This document shows positions 26,709-33,949 of a DNA stretch of 64,000 nt, one piece after another. Location: NCBI RefSeq assembly GCF_014842975.1, contig NZ_JACYXK010000024.1:64554-128553 (forward strand), in the 5' to 3' direction. A model generated the notes under the pieces. That model saw nothing but the letters and a program-made list of their open reading frames with translations. It was not told where the DNA came from and did not search any database. How positions within the stretch are numbered: position 1 is the stretch's first letter; each line of letters opens with the position of its first letter. This DNA comes from Rhodanobacter sp. DHB23. GTDB taxonomy: Bacteria > Pseudomonadota > Gammaproteobacteria > Xanthomonadales > Rhodanobacteraceae. The translations under genes were made by a program, and so were the position numbers.

Positions 26709-26802
26709 GATCCGCCTCCGGGGTGATGGCACGGCGCAGCATGCGGTGCCGTGCCGGGGCGATCCAGTGACGGCTGTCATGCGGATGTCCTGCGTGCAGC
26801 GA

Positions 26803-29800
26803 TCAACCCGGTCGCCGTGCTCCCAGCAACACCAGCACTTCCTGCGCGCTGCGGATGCGTTCGCTGGCGCCGGGCAGGTCGAGGGTGACGCGCAGCTTGT
26901 CCTGGCCGTCCAGCTTGTACACGCGCGGCAGGCCCTGGACCAGCTTGATGATCGCCAGCGGATCGACCTCGGGTTTTTCGCGGAACACGATGCGGCCGCC
27001 GTTCGGGCCGAAGTCGAGCTTGCGGATGCCCAAGGGCGTGGCCATCAGCTTGAGGCCGGACAGCGCGAACAGGGTCCTGGTCGGTTCGGGCAGCAGGCCG
27101 AAGCGGTCGATCATCTCCACCTGCAGGTCGCGCAGCGCGTCCTCGTTGCGCGCGCTGGCGATGCGCTTGTACAGGGTCAGGCGCGTGTGCACGTCGGGCA
27201 GGTAGTCGTCGGGGATCAGCGCGGGCAGGTGCAGCTCGACTTCGGTCTCGTGTTCGGAGGACAGGTCGAAGTCAGGCACCTTGCCGCTCTTCAGCGCGCG
27301 CACGGCGCGATCCAGCAGCTCGGTGTACAGGCCGAAGCCGATCTCCTGGATCTGGCCGGACTGCTCGTCGCCCAGCAGCTCGCCCGCGCCGCGGATTTCC
27401 AGGTCGTGCGTGGCGAGGGTGAAGCCGGCGCCGAGTTCCTCCAGCGAGGCCAGCGCTTCGAGGCGCTTCTCGGCGTCGGCGGTGATCGCCTTGCGGTCGG
27501 GCACGATCAGGTAGGCGTAGGCGCGGTGGTGCGAGCGGCCCACGCGGCCGCGTAACTGGTGCAACTGGGCCAGGCCGAAGCGGTCGGCGCGGTCGATGAT
27601 GATGGTGTTGGCGGTGGGGATGTCGATGCCGGTTTCGATGATGGTGGTGCACACCAGCACGTTGAAGCGCTGGCGGTGGAAATCCGCCATCACGCGCTCC
27701 AGCTCGCGCTCGGCCATCTGGCCGTGGGCCACGCCGATGCGCGCGTCGGGAATCAACTCCTCCAGCTCGCGCGCGGTGCGCTCGATGCTCTCCACTTCGT
27801 TGTGCAGGAAATACACCTGGCCGCCGCGCTGCAGCTCGCGCTGGAACGCCTCGCGGATGGTGGCCGGGTCCCACGCGCTGATGAAGGTGCGCACAACCAT
27901 GCGGTGCGCGGGCGGCGTGGTGATCAGCGAGAGGTCGCGCAGCCCGCTCATCGCCATGTTCAGCGTGCGCGGGATCGGCGTGGCGGTCATGGTGAGCAGG
28001 TCGACTTCCGCGCGCAGCTTCTTCAGCTGCTCCTTCTGGCGCACGCCGAAGCGCTGTTCCTCGTCCACCACGACCAGGCCCAGGTTCTTGAACTTGATGT
28101 CCGGCTGCAGCAGCTTGTGCGTGCCTACGATCACGTCGATCTGGCCGTCGGCCAGCCGCTTCAGCGCCTCGTTCACTTCCTTGGCGGACTTGAAGCGCGA
28201 CAGCACGTCCACCTTCACCGGCCAGTCGGCGAAGCGGTCGGCGAAGTTGCGGTAGTGCTGCTGCGCCAGCAGGGTGGTGGGCACCAGCACCGCCACCTGC
28301 TTGCCTGCGGTGGCCGCGGCGAAGGCGGCGCGCAGCGCCACCTCGGTCTTGCCGAAGCCCACGTCGCCGCAGATCACGCGGTCCATCGCGCGCGACGCGG
28401 CGAGGTCGCCGAGCACGGCGGCGATGGCCTGTTCCTGGTCCGGCGTTTCCTCGAACGGGAAGCTGGCGCCGAATTCCTCGACCAACAGGCGGTCGATGGG
28501 CAGGGACTCGCCGCCGCGCGCCTCGCGCTGTGCGTAGATGGCCAGCAGTTCCGCCGCCACGTCGCGTACCTTCTCGGCGGCCTTCTTGCGTGCACGCTCC
28601 CACGCGTCACCGCCCAGCGAATGCATCGGCGCCAGTTCCGGCGCGGTGCCGGAGTAGCGGCTGACCAGGCCGAGCTGCGCCACCGGCACGTAGAGCTTGT
28701 CGCCCTTGGCGTACTCGATGACCAGGAACTCGCCTTCCATGCCGCCCAGTTCCATCGACAGCAGCCCCTGGTAGCGGCCCACGCCGTGGTCCACGTGCAC
28801 GATGGGCGAGCCGATGGACAGCTCGGTGAGGTCGCGGATGATGGTGTCGGGATCGCGCGCCGCGCCGCGCCGCCGGCGTCGCTCGCTGCGCACGCGCTCG
28901 CCGAACAGCTCGCGCTCGGTGAGTACGGTGAGCGCGGGTTGCCTGAGGGCGAAGCCCTGTTCCAGCGGGGCGATGGTGATGGCGAACTTGGCTCCCTCCC
29001 CTGCATGCAGGGGAGGGTTGGGGTGGGGTTGCTCTGGCTTGCCGTGAAGTTGGTTGACCCCCTCCCGACCTCCCCCTGCTTGCAGGGGGAGGAGAAAAGC
29101 CGACCAGCTCTCGATGTTCTGCGGCTTCAACCCCGCCGCCGCCATCGTTTCCAGCAGTGCCTCGCGCCGTCCCGCCGAATCCGCGGCGACCAGCACGCGG
29201 CCCGGGTAGCTTTCGAGGAAATGCCTGAGCGACGTGCCCGGTTCCTCGCCCTTGCGGTTCAGCGGCAACTCGGGTGCCGGCAGTGTGCCGGCATCCACCG
29301 CATGGGCGTGGCCGCTGTCCACCATCTCCACGCGCAGGCGCTTGTTCAACTGCTCGCGCAGCTGCTCGGGCGAGAGGTACAACTCGGCCGGCGGCAGCAC
29401 CGGGCGCTCGATGTCGTGCGCGCGCTGGTCGTAGCGTTCGCCGGTCTGCGTCCAGAACATTTCGCTGGCGTCGCCCGCACCTTCGCCCAGCACGAACAGG
29501 GCGTCGTCGGCGAGGTAATCAAAAAGCGTGGCTGTACCTGTACTGGCCTCCGCAACACCCCGCGCATCCATGTGCGGACTCTTCGCAGGGAAGAACAGCG
29601 GCAGGTAGTACTCGATGCCGCCCGGCGTCACGCCTTCCTTCATGTCCTGGTACAGCGGGCAGCGGCGCACGTCGATGGGGAAGCGGTCGCGCAGGGCGCT
29701 GCGGAAATCCTTCGCCGCCTGCTCGGTGAGCGGGAACTCGCGCGCGGGCAGCAGCTCGACCTTCTCCACCGGCTGCTGCGAGCGCTGCGTCTCCGGGTCG

Positions 29801-30390
29801 AAGCTGCGGATGGAGTCCACCTCGTCGTCGAACAGCTCGACGCGATACGGCTCGGCGGCGCCCATCGGGTAGATGTCGATCAGCGCGCCGCGCACGGCGA
29901 AATCGCCCGGCTCGGCCACCTGCGGCACGTTGCGGTAGCCGCTGGCTTCCAGCCGGCGCTGCTCGGTGGCGAGATCGAACTTCTGACCCTTCGCCACCAC
30001 CAGGCCGGAGCCGGTGATGTGCGAGCGCGGCGCGATGCGCTGCATCAGCGTGGCCACCGGCACCACCAGTACGCCGCGCTTCACACCAGGCAGGCGGTAC
30101 AGCGTGGCGATGCGCTGCGAGACGATCTCCGGGTGCGGGCTGAACACGTCGTAGGGCAGGGTTTCCCAGTCCGGGAAATGCAGCACCGGTAGGTCGCCAG
30201 CGAAGAGGCGCAGCTCGTCTTCCAGTGCCGAGGCGCGCTGGGTATCGCGGGTCACCGCGACCAGCAGGCCCGCATGCGAGCGTGCGGCTTCCGCCAGCAG
30301 CAGGGCGCGCGACGAGCCGTGCGGCGGCGTCCAGTAGCGACGCTGTTTCGGGGTGGTGGGAAGCGGGGGATGCGGTATCGGAGCGGGCAT
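26803..30390 (-). CDS. mfd: Transcription-repair coupling factor Mfd
   Basis: An 1195-residue ATP-dependent translocase that removes RNA polymerase stalled at DNA damage and recruits UvrA. The UvrB-like N-terminal part (about 1-430) includes LPVLHFPDWETLPYD. The RNA-polymerase-interacting domain follows after VHVDHGVGRYQGL. Motor domains carry Walker A GDVGFGKTEVALRAAFAA near residue 673, VVDEEQRFGVRQKE, MTATPIPRTLNMA and QLRGRVGRSHHRAYAYL. The C-terminal UvrA-masking domain is present. It is longer than the usual 1150 or so because residues 433-467 are encoded by a REPIN inserted in frame just before the polymerase-interacting domain. The ATG at 30390 is used; an in-frame TTG at 30444 is an alternative. 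Confidence 0.95.
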   Translation of the reverse strand: MPAPIPHPPLPTTPKQRRYWTPPHGSSRALLLAEAARSHAGLLVAVTRDTQRASALEDELRLFAGDLPVLHFPDWETLPYDVFSPHPEIVSQRIATLYRLPGVKRGVLVVPVATLMQRIAPRSHITGSGLVVAKGQKFDLATEQRRLEASGYRNVPQVAEPGDFAVRGALIDIYPMGAAEPYRVELFDDEVDSIRSFDPETQRSQQPVEKVELLPAREFPLTEQAAKDFRSALRDRFPIDVRRCPLYQDMKEGVTPGGIEYYLPLFFPAKSPHMDARGVAEASTGTATLFDYLADDALFVLGEGAGDASEMFWTQTGERYDQRAHDIERPVLPPAELYLSPEQLREQLNKRLRVEMVDSGHAHAVDAGTLPAPELPLNRKGEEPGTSLRHFLESYPGRVLVAADSAGRREALLETMAAAGLKPQNIESWSAFLLPLQAGGGREGVNQLHGKPEQPHPNPPLHAGEGAKFAITIAPLEQGFALRQPALTVLTERELFGERVRSERRRRRGAARDPDTIIRDLTELSIGSPIVHVDHGVGRYQGLLSMELGGMEGEFLVIEYAKGDKLYVPVAQLGLVSRYSGTAPELAPMHSLGGDAWERARKKAAEKVRDVAAELLAIYAQREARGGESLPIDRLLVEEFGASFPFEETPDQEQAIAAVLGDLAASRAMDRVICGDVGFGKTEVALRAAFAAATAGKQVAVLVPTTLLAQQHYRNFADRFADWPVKVDVLSRFKSAKEVNEALKRLADGQIDVIVGTHKLLQPDIKFKNLGLVVVDEEQRFGVRQKEQLKKLRAEVDLLTMTATPIPRTLNMAMSGLRDLSLITTPPAHRMVVRTFISAWDPATIREAFQRELQRGGQVYFLHNEVESIERTARELEELIPDARIGVAHGQMAERELERVMADFHRQRFNVLVCTTIIETGIDIPTANTIIIDRADRFGLAQLHQLRGRVGRSHHRAYAYLIVPDRKAITADAEKRLEALASLEELGAGFTLATHDLEIRGAGELLGDEQSGQIQEIGFGLYTELLDRAVRALKSGKVPDFDLSSEHETEVELHLPALIPDDYLPDVHTRLTLYKRIASARNEDALRDLQVEMIDRFGLLPEPTRTLFALSGLKLMATPLGIRKLDFGPNGGRIVFREKPEVDPLAIIKLVQGLPRVYKLDGQDKLRVTLDLPGASERIRSAQEVLVLLGARRPG
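28991..29094. repeat. REPIN-like inverted pair (family 1) inside mfd
   Basis: Two opposed hairpins, 28992-29016 (CTCCCTCCCCTGCATGCAGG at its start) and 29071-29092 (TCCCCCTGCTTGCAGGGGGA), with complementary inner segments GGGTTGGGGTGGGG and CCCCCTCCCGACC. It is the same structure as at 127-238 and 40261-40383. On the minus strand it is translated in frame within Mfd, the two arms reading PLQAGGGREG and PPLHAGEG. Confidence 0.88.
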
Positions 30391-30467
30391 GGACACGTCG
30401 GCGCTGGTGGCGCGAACGTCGAACCGCGCCGGGAAAGCGGGCAAGTGTAGCGCGCTGCGCTTTCAAG

Positions 30468-30506
30468 CCCCTCGCCCGCTTGCGGGAGCGGGGTTGGGGA
30501 GAGGGT
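30468..30506. repeat. Single REP-like hairpin upstream of mfd
   Basis: CCCCTCGCCCGCTTGCGGGA continues as GCGGGGTTGGGGAGAGGGTG, a GC-rich hairpin with a tail resembling the REP elements at 33288 and 35099. It lies between the GNAT stop and the mfd start and has no opposed partner nearby. Confidence 0.6.
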
Positions 30507-30510
30507 GCTC

Positions 30511-31113
30511 TTACAGCCTCAGCGTGATCTGCGCCGTGCCCGGCTCGTCCATCATCAGGCGCTGGGTGAAGCCCAGCTCCCGGCACAGCTCCAGCATCGG
30601 GCGGTTTTCCAGCAGCACGTAGCCCCAGAGCTCGGCGAGACCGCGCTGGCGGCAATCGTCCACCAGTCGTTGCATCAGCAGTGCACCGAGGCCGACGCGA
30701 CTCCAGTCGTGCTCGACGATCACCGAGAACTCGGCGCTGTCGGCGGCCTCGTCCACGTAGATGCGGCCCACGCCGCGGATTTCGGCCGGGCGCACCGATT
30801 CGTCCACCAGCACGAGGGCGGTCTCGCGCGCCGGGTCGATGTTGCACAGGCGCTGCGCCATCGGTGCCGGCAGCTCGGACATCGCGTGCAGGAAGCGGCG
30901 GCGGATGTCCTCCGGCGACAGCCGGGTGAAGCAGCGCTGCAAGGTCGCGACATCGCCCGGCTCGATCCCGCGCAGCCACAGCTCGCGGCCGTCGCGGCTG
31001 CGCACGCGTTCGCCATGGGCGGTGTGCACGGTGAACGCGGGGGCGAGGCGTTCGCTGCTGCGCGAAGACAGGGAGGGATGCGAGGCCATGGAGCGCAGGC
31101 TGGCGGCGTTCAT
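30511..31113 (-). CDS. GNAT acetyltransferase, Pat-like domain
   Basis: A 200-residue acetyltransferase resembling the C-terminal GNAT domain of protein lysine acetyltransferase Pat, without the large acyl-CoA-synthetase-like part. It shows GRELWLRGIEPGDVATLQRCFTRLSPEDIRRRFL at the start of the domain, then IRGVGRIYVDE, EFSVIVEHDWSRVGLGALLMQRLVDDCRQRGL with the acetyl-CoA loop, and LELCRELGF. The N-terminal 25 residues are Ser-rich. It lies upstream of mfd in the same direction, separated by a REP hairpin. Protein or metabolite acceptors are equally possible. Confidence 0.82.
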   Translation of the reverse strand: MNAASLRSMASHPSLSSRSSERLAPAFTVHTAHGERVRSRDGRELWLRGIEPGDVATLQRCFTRLSPEDIRRRFLHAMSELPAPMAQRLCNIDPARETALVLVDESVRPAEIRGVGRIYVDEAADSAEFSVIVEHDWSRVGLGALLMQRLVDDCRQRGLAELWGYVLLENRPMLELCRELGFTQRLMMDEPGTAQITLRL

Positions 31114-31213
31114 ATCAATACTCTTGCGTATTGTGTGCGATGCAGCATGGCTTGATTGCGGTCACGATGCAAGCTGTTGCGTCAATTTGGCGCAAGAGCA
31201 CATGTTCTGCGGT

Positions 31214-31762
31214 TCAGCCCTGGGACCCGCCCGGAGGCCGTCGCGGCCGTTTCGGCCCGGGCGCGGAATGGCGGCCCTGTGCCGTGTCGATGGCGTCGAT
31301 CCAGCCTGCGCGCGAGGTGGGGAAGGCATCGGCGTAAGGCACGTAGGGCTTGATGTCCAGGATGGGGGTGCCGTCCAGCAGGTCCACGCCACGCACGCGC
31401 AACGCCCGTTCCTCGACGGCGACCAGTTCGACGGCCGACAGCCCGATGGCATTCGGTCGATGCGGCGAACGCGTGGCCAGCACGCCGCGCTTGCCGCCAC
31501 CGCGCGGCGGCCGCACCTGCGGCTTCCAGCCCTCGCTGCGGTCGAACACGAAAACCAGCCAGATCCGCTCGAAGCCGGCAAGGTCGCGGAACGCTTCGGC
31601 CGGCAGGCCATCGACGAACTCGATGCGCGCTTCCGCCTCGGCCCCCGTCTCGGTACCCGCCACCACCACCGACTGGTGCGGCGCGTCGATGCGCCGCGCG
31701 TAGGGGGAGCGCATGTGGCCGATGGGGTGGGCCGTGAAGGCGACGCCTTCATCCATGGTCAT
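31214..31762 (-). CDS. trmO: tRNA (N6-threonylcarbamoyl-A37)-methyltransferase TrmO
   Basis: A 182-residue enzyme of the TsaA/YaeB family that methylates threonylcarbamoyladenosine 37 of tRNA-Thr using S-adenosylmethionine. The fingerprint is VLATRSPHRPNAIGLSAVELV, with IGHMRSPYARRIDAPHQ at the start and DLLDGTPILDIKPYVPYADAF later. It is shorter than the E. coli protein because it lacks most of the C-terminal extension, as in other short members; the last 30 residues are Pro/Arg/Gly-rich. The ATG at 31762 (MTMDEGVAF) is preferred over 31756. It sits between GNAT and slp on the same strand. Confidence 0.9.
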   Translation of the reverse strand: MTMDEGVAFTAHPIGHMRSPYARRIDAPHQSVVVAGTETGAEAEARIEFVDGLPAEAFRDLAGFERIWLVFVFDRSEGWKPQVRPPRGGGKRGVLATRSPHRPNAIGLSAVELVAVEERALRVRGVDLLDGTPILDIKPYVPYADAFPTSRAGWIDAIDTAQGRHSAPGPKRPRRPPGGSQG

Positions 31763-31787
31763 GGTCGTGCTTGCCGGCTGGCCCGCT

Positions 31788-32288
31788 TCAACGAATGCCG
31801 ACACCCACGCCCACCCCGAAGCTGATGTTCGGATGCCCGCTGCGCATTTCGTCGGGCGTCCACACATGCGATTGCGCGATCTTCACCAGCGGGAACACGT
31901 AGTCGGCCTCGCCGACCTTGCCGACGTGGGTGCCGGCAAGCTGGCCATCGACCGTGATCGGCGCGCCGCCCGGGTAGTTCATCGGCTCGGCATAGCCGGG
32001 TACGACGGCGATGAAGCGGCCGCTGGCGCCGGCGCCGAACCGGGGGCGCTGCGAGGAGTCGAGCGGATAGGCGAGCACCTCGATTTCGCTGTGGTCGGGC
32101 AGGTTGCGCACGCCCACCACGCGGCCACCCCAGATCACCTGGCCTTGCGAGAATTGTTCCGGCGTTTGCGCCACCTGGCCTGGCGTGGCGGCGAGCGTGC
32201 CCGGCGCGGCCTTGTAGATCGGCGCGGGTGCGCAGGCGGCGAGGCCGAGCAACAGGGCGGGCAGGAGGGTGCGGGCGATGAGGCGCAT
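31788..32288 (-). CDS. slp: Slp-family outer-membrane lipoprotein
   Basis: A 166-residue lipoprotein with a signal peptide and lipobox LLLGLAAC, the Cys becoming residue 1 of the mature form. The Slp domain shows QFSQGQVIWGGRVVGVRNLPDHSEIEVLAYPLDSSQRP and GRFIAVVPGYAEPMNYPGG. Slp proteins are induced in starvation and stationary phase in enterobacteria and stabilise the outer membrane. The C-terminal end is rich in Gly and Val (ISFGVGVGVGIR). It is the gene between trmO (25 bases away) and rlmJ (43 bases away), all in one direction, and they may share a transcript. Confidence 0.88.
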   Translation of the reverse strand: MRLIARTLLPALLLGLAACAPAPIYKAAPGTLAATPGQVAQTPEQFSQGQVIWGGRVVGVRNLPDHSEIEVLAYPLDSSQRPRFGAGASGRFIAVVPGYAEPMNYPGGAPITVDGQLAGTHVGKVGEADYVFPLVKIAQSHVWTPDEMRSGHPNISFGVGVGVGIR

Positions 32289-32331
32289 GGCGGACTCCAG
32301 TAGCGAAGATCGCAACGGCGATGCAGTGAGC

Positions 32332-33255
32332 TTAGCGACGGCGCGGCGAGGGCGGTAGCTTTGCGGTTCTGGGCGGCGGCGCAGGGGCGGCTTCGTCCAC
32401 CAGCCAGTCCAGCTTCCATTCGGCGGGACGTTCCTGCGCAAGCAGTCGGGCCATCGCGCGCAGCGGTTCGCGCAGGGTCTCGTCGAGCTGCCACGGGGCG
32501 TTGATGATCGCCATGCCGGTACCGTTGAGGCGCAGCGGCGAGTCGTCGCCGTGCAGCAGCAGCTCCGCGCGCAGCACGCGCTTCGCGCCGCAATGCGCGA
32601 GCCAGCGCAGGAAGGGCTGCACCTGGCTGCGCCGCTTGATCGGGTACCAGATGGCGTAGATGCCGCCGGGCCAGCGTTGCAGTGCTTCCTTCAAGGCGTG
32701 CTCGATCAGGCGGTACTCGGCTTCCTGCGCCTCGTAGGGCGGGTCGATCAGCACCAGGCCGCGCTTTTCCATGGGCGGCAGCAGCGCTTTCAGCGCCTCG
32801 TAGCCGTTGCGTTCGTGCACGTGCACGCGCGCATCGCGGCGGAACAGCTCGCGCAGCCGCGAGGCTTCCTCGGGATGCAGTTCGCACAGTTGCGCGCTGT
32901 CGGCGTCGCGCATGGCCAGTGCGGCCTGCAGGGGCGAACCGGGGTAGAGCTTCAGGCCGTGCTCGTTGCCGGGCAGCGCGAGGATGGCGTCCAGCCAGCG
33001 GCGCAGCAGCGGCGGCAGCGGTTCGTGGCTGGCATTGCCGAGGTCGGGGAACAGCAGGCGCGCGATGCCGTCCTTGTACTCGCCGGTCTTGCCGGCTTCG
33101 TTGCTGTCCAGCGCATAGCAGCCGCTGCCGGCGTGGGTATCGATCACGCAGAACGGCGCGGGCTTGAGCTTGAGCGCCTCGATCAGCGCCAGCAGCACGG
33201 CGTGCTTGAGTACGTCGGCGAAATTGCCCGCGTGGTAGGCGTGGCGATAGTTCAT
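32332..33255 (-). CDS. rlmJ: 23S rRNA (adenine-2030-N6)-methyltransferase RlmJ
   Basis: A 307-residue methyltransferase that modifies A2030 of 23S rRNA before ribosome assembly. The N-terminus MNYRHAYHAGNFADVLKHAV is unmistakable. The AdoMet-binding stretch is VIDTHAGSGCYAL and the catalytic motif is LVLIDPPYEAQEAEY near residue 167. The C-terminal 25 residues (PAPPPRTAKLPPSPRRR) are an extra Pro/Arg-rich tail beyond the usual 280-residue enzyme. The upstream 33256-33513 region contains a REP-type fold-back and the start of the divergent copper operon. Confidence 0.95.
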   Translation of the reverse strand: MNYRHAYHAGNFADVLKHAVLLALIEALKLKPAPFCVIDTHAGSGCYALDSNEAGKTGEYKDGIARLLFPDLGNASHEPLPPLLRRWLDAILALPGNEHGLKLYPGSPLQAALAMRDADSAQLCELHPEEASRLRELFRRDARVHVHERNGYEALKALLPPMEKRGLVLIDPPYEAQEAEYRLIEHALKEALQRWPGGIYAIWYPIKRRSQVQPFLRWLAHCGAKRVLRAELLLHGDDSPLRLNGTGMAIINAPWQLDETLREPLRAMARLLAQERPAEWKLDWLVDEAAPAPPPRTAKLPPSPRRR

Positions 33256-33287
33256 GATTGTGGTTCGCGGGTAGCGTTGTGAGTGAT

Positions 33288-33427
33288 TCCCTCTCCCTGC
33301 GGGAGAGGGTGCCGACAGACAGGAGAGGGTTCGGGCGAAGCGCGGTGATGGTGATTTGCGGAAGATGTCGGCAGCACGCTTCGATCGAACCCTCACCCCA
33401 ACCCCTCTCCCGGAGGGAGAGGGGAGG
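33288..33427. repeat. REPIN-like inverted pair (family 2) between rlmJ and copL
   Basis: Hairpins CCCTCTCCCTGCGGGAGAGG (33289 on) and CCCCTCTCCCGGAGGGAGAG (33402 on) are opposed. Between them further complementary segments occur (GCCGACA with TGTCGGC; GAGGGTTCGGGCGAAGCG with its inverse), so the whole 140 bases can fold back on itself. The same family is found inside copA. Confidence 0.8.
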
Positions 33428-33477
33428 CGAGTAGTGGCCAAGTATAGGCGTGCGGCCGCACGGAGCCTGCTCCAGAG

Positions 33478-33507
33478 TTGAGCGGGCGCGGCTTGCATGG
33501 CTATGCT
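33478..33507 (+). promoter_or_regulatory. Candidate promoter of the cop operon
   Basis: TTGAGC (33478-33483) and TATGCT (33502-33507) are 18 bases apart, slightly longer than optimal. Transcription would start about at the copL ATG (33514), implying a leaderless message. A perfect palindrome GTGCGGCCGCAC (33450-33461) lies 16 bases upstream of the -35 and is a possible regulator site. Confidence 0.4.
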
Positions 33508-33513
33508 CGGTAC

Positions 33514-33861
33514 ATGGTCCGTCCCGTCCTCCACCATTTGCGCCGTTGCCGCGCGCTGTTCGCGCTGGCGCTGTGCGCGTGGCTGGGCCTGGCCACTGCG
33601 GTGTTCGCGAAAGCCGATTGCTGCGCCGGCATGGCGGGCATGCCCGCCATGAAGACGATGACACATCACCACGATGCGCCTGCCCCGATGCACGCGGACG
33701 GCATGCATGCCGATTGCGCTTGCGCGCACATGACGGCGACGCTGCCGTTGCCGGTCGTGACGGCCGGGGCCGTGCGTTTCGCCATGCTGGCCTGGCAGGC
33801 GCAGCCTGCCGTGGCACCCGATCTGGCGCACGCGCCACCGTTGCGACCGCCACTGGCCTGA
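33514..33861 (+). CDS. copL: CopL-type copper-binding protein
   Basis: A 115-residue exported protein with a hydrophobic signal segment (ALFALALCAWLGLATAVFAKA) followed by a short mature part rich in Cys, His and Met: DCCAGMAGMPAMK, THHHDAPAPMHADGMHADCACAHM. The rest is plain. In Xanthomonas the copL gene stands directly before copA and copB and is needed for copper-induced expression of both; position and composition match here. The ATG at 33514 has no ribosome site, in keeping with a leaderless start; an in-frame TTG at 33478 is possible. It is 88 bases upstream of copA. Confidence 0.8.
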   Translation: MVRPVLHHLRRCRALFALALCAWLGLATAVFAKADCCAGMAGMPAMKTMTHHHDAPAPMHADGMHADCACAHMTATLPLPVVTAGAVRFAMLAWQAQPAVAPDLAHAPPLRPPLA

Positions 33862-33949
33862 TCCCCTCCGTTCGCGCCGACCCGTTCGGCTGATCGCCTG
33901 CACCCGCAGGCTGGTGGCCGCGTGCGCGGCCACGCAACAGGAGCGAAGA

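Noticed and set aside
30391-30444. Extension of Mfd to the upstream in-frame TTG
   Set aside because: The added residues are not conserved-looking and the TTG lacks a ribosome site; the ATG at 30390 gives the usual start, though its own site is weak.
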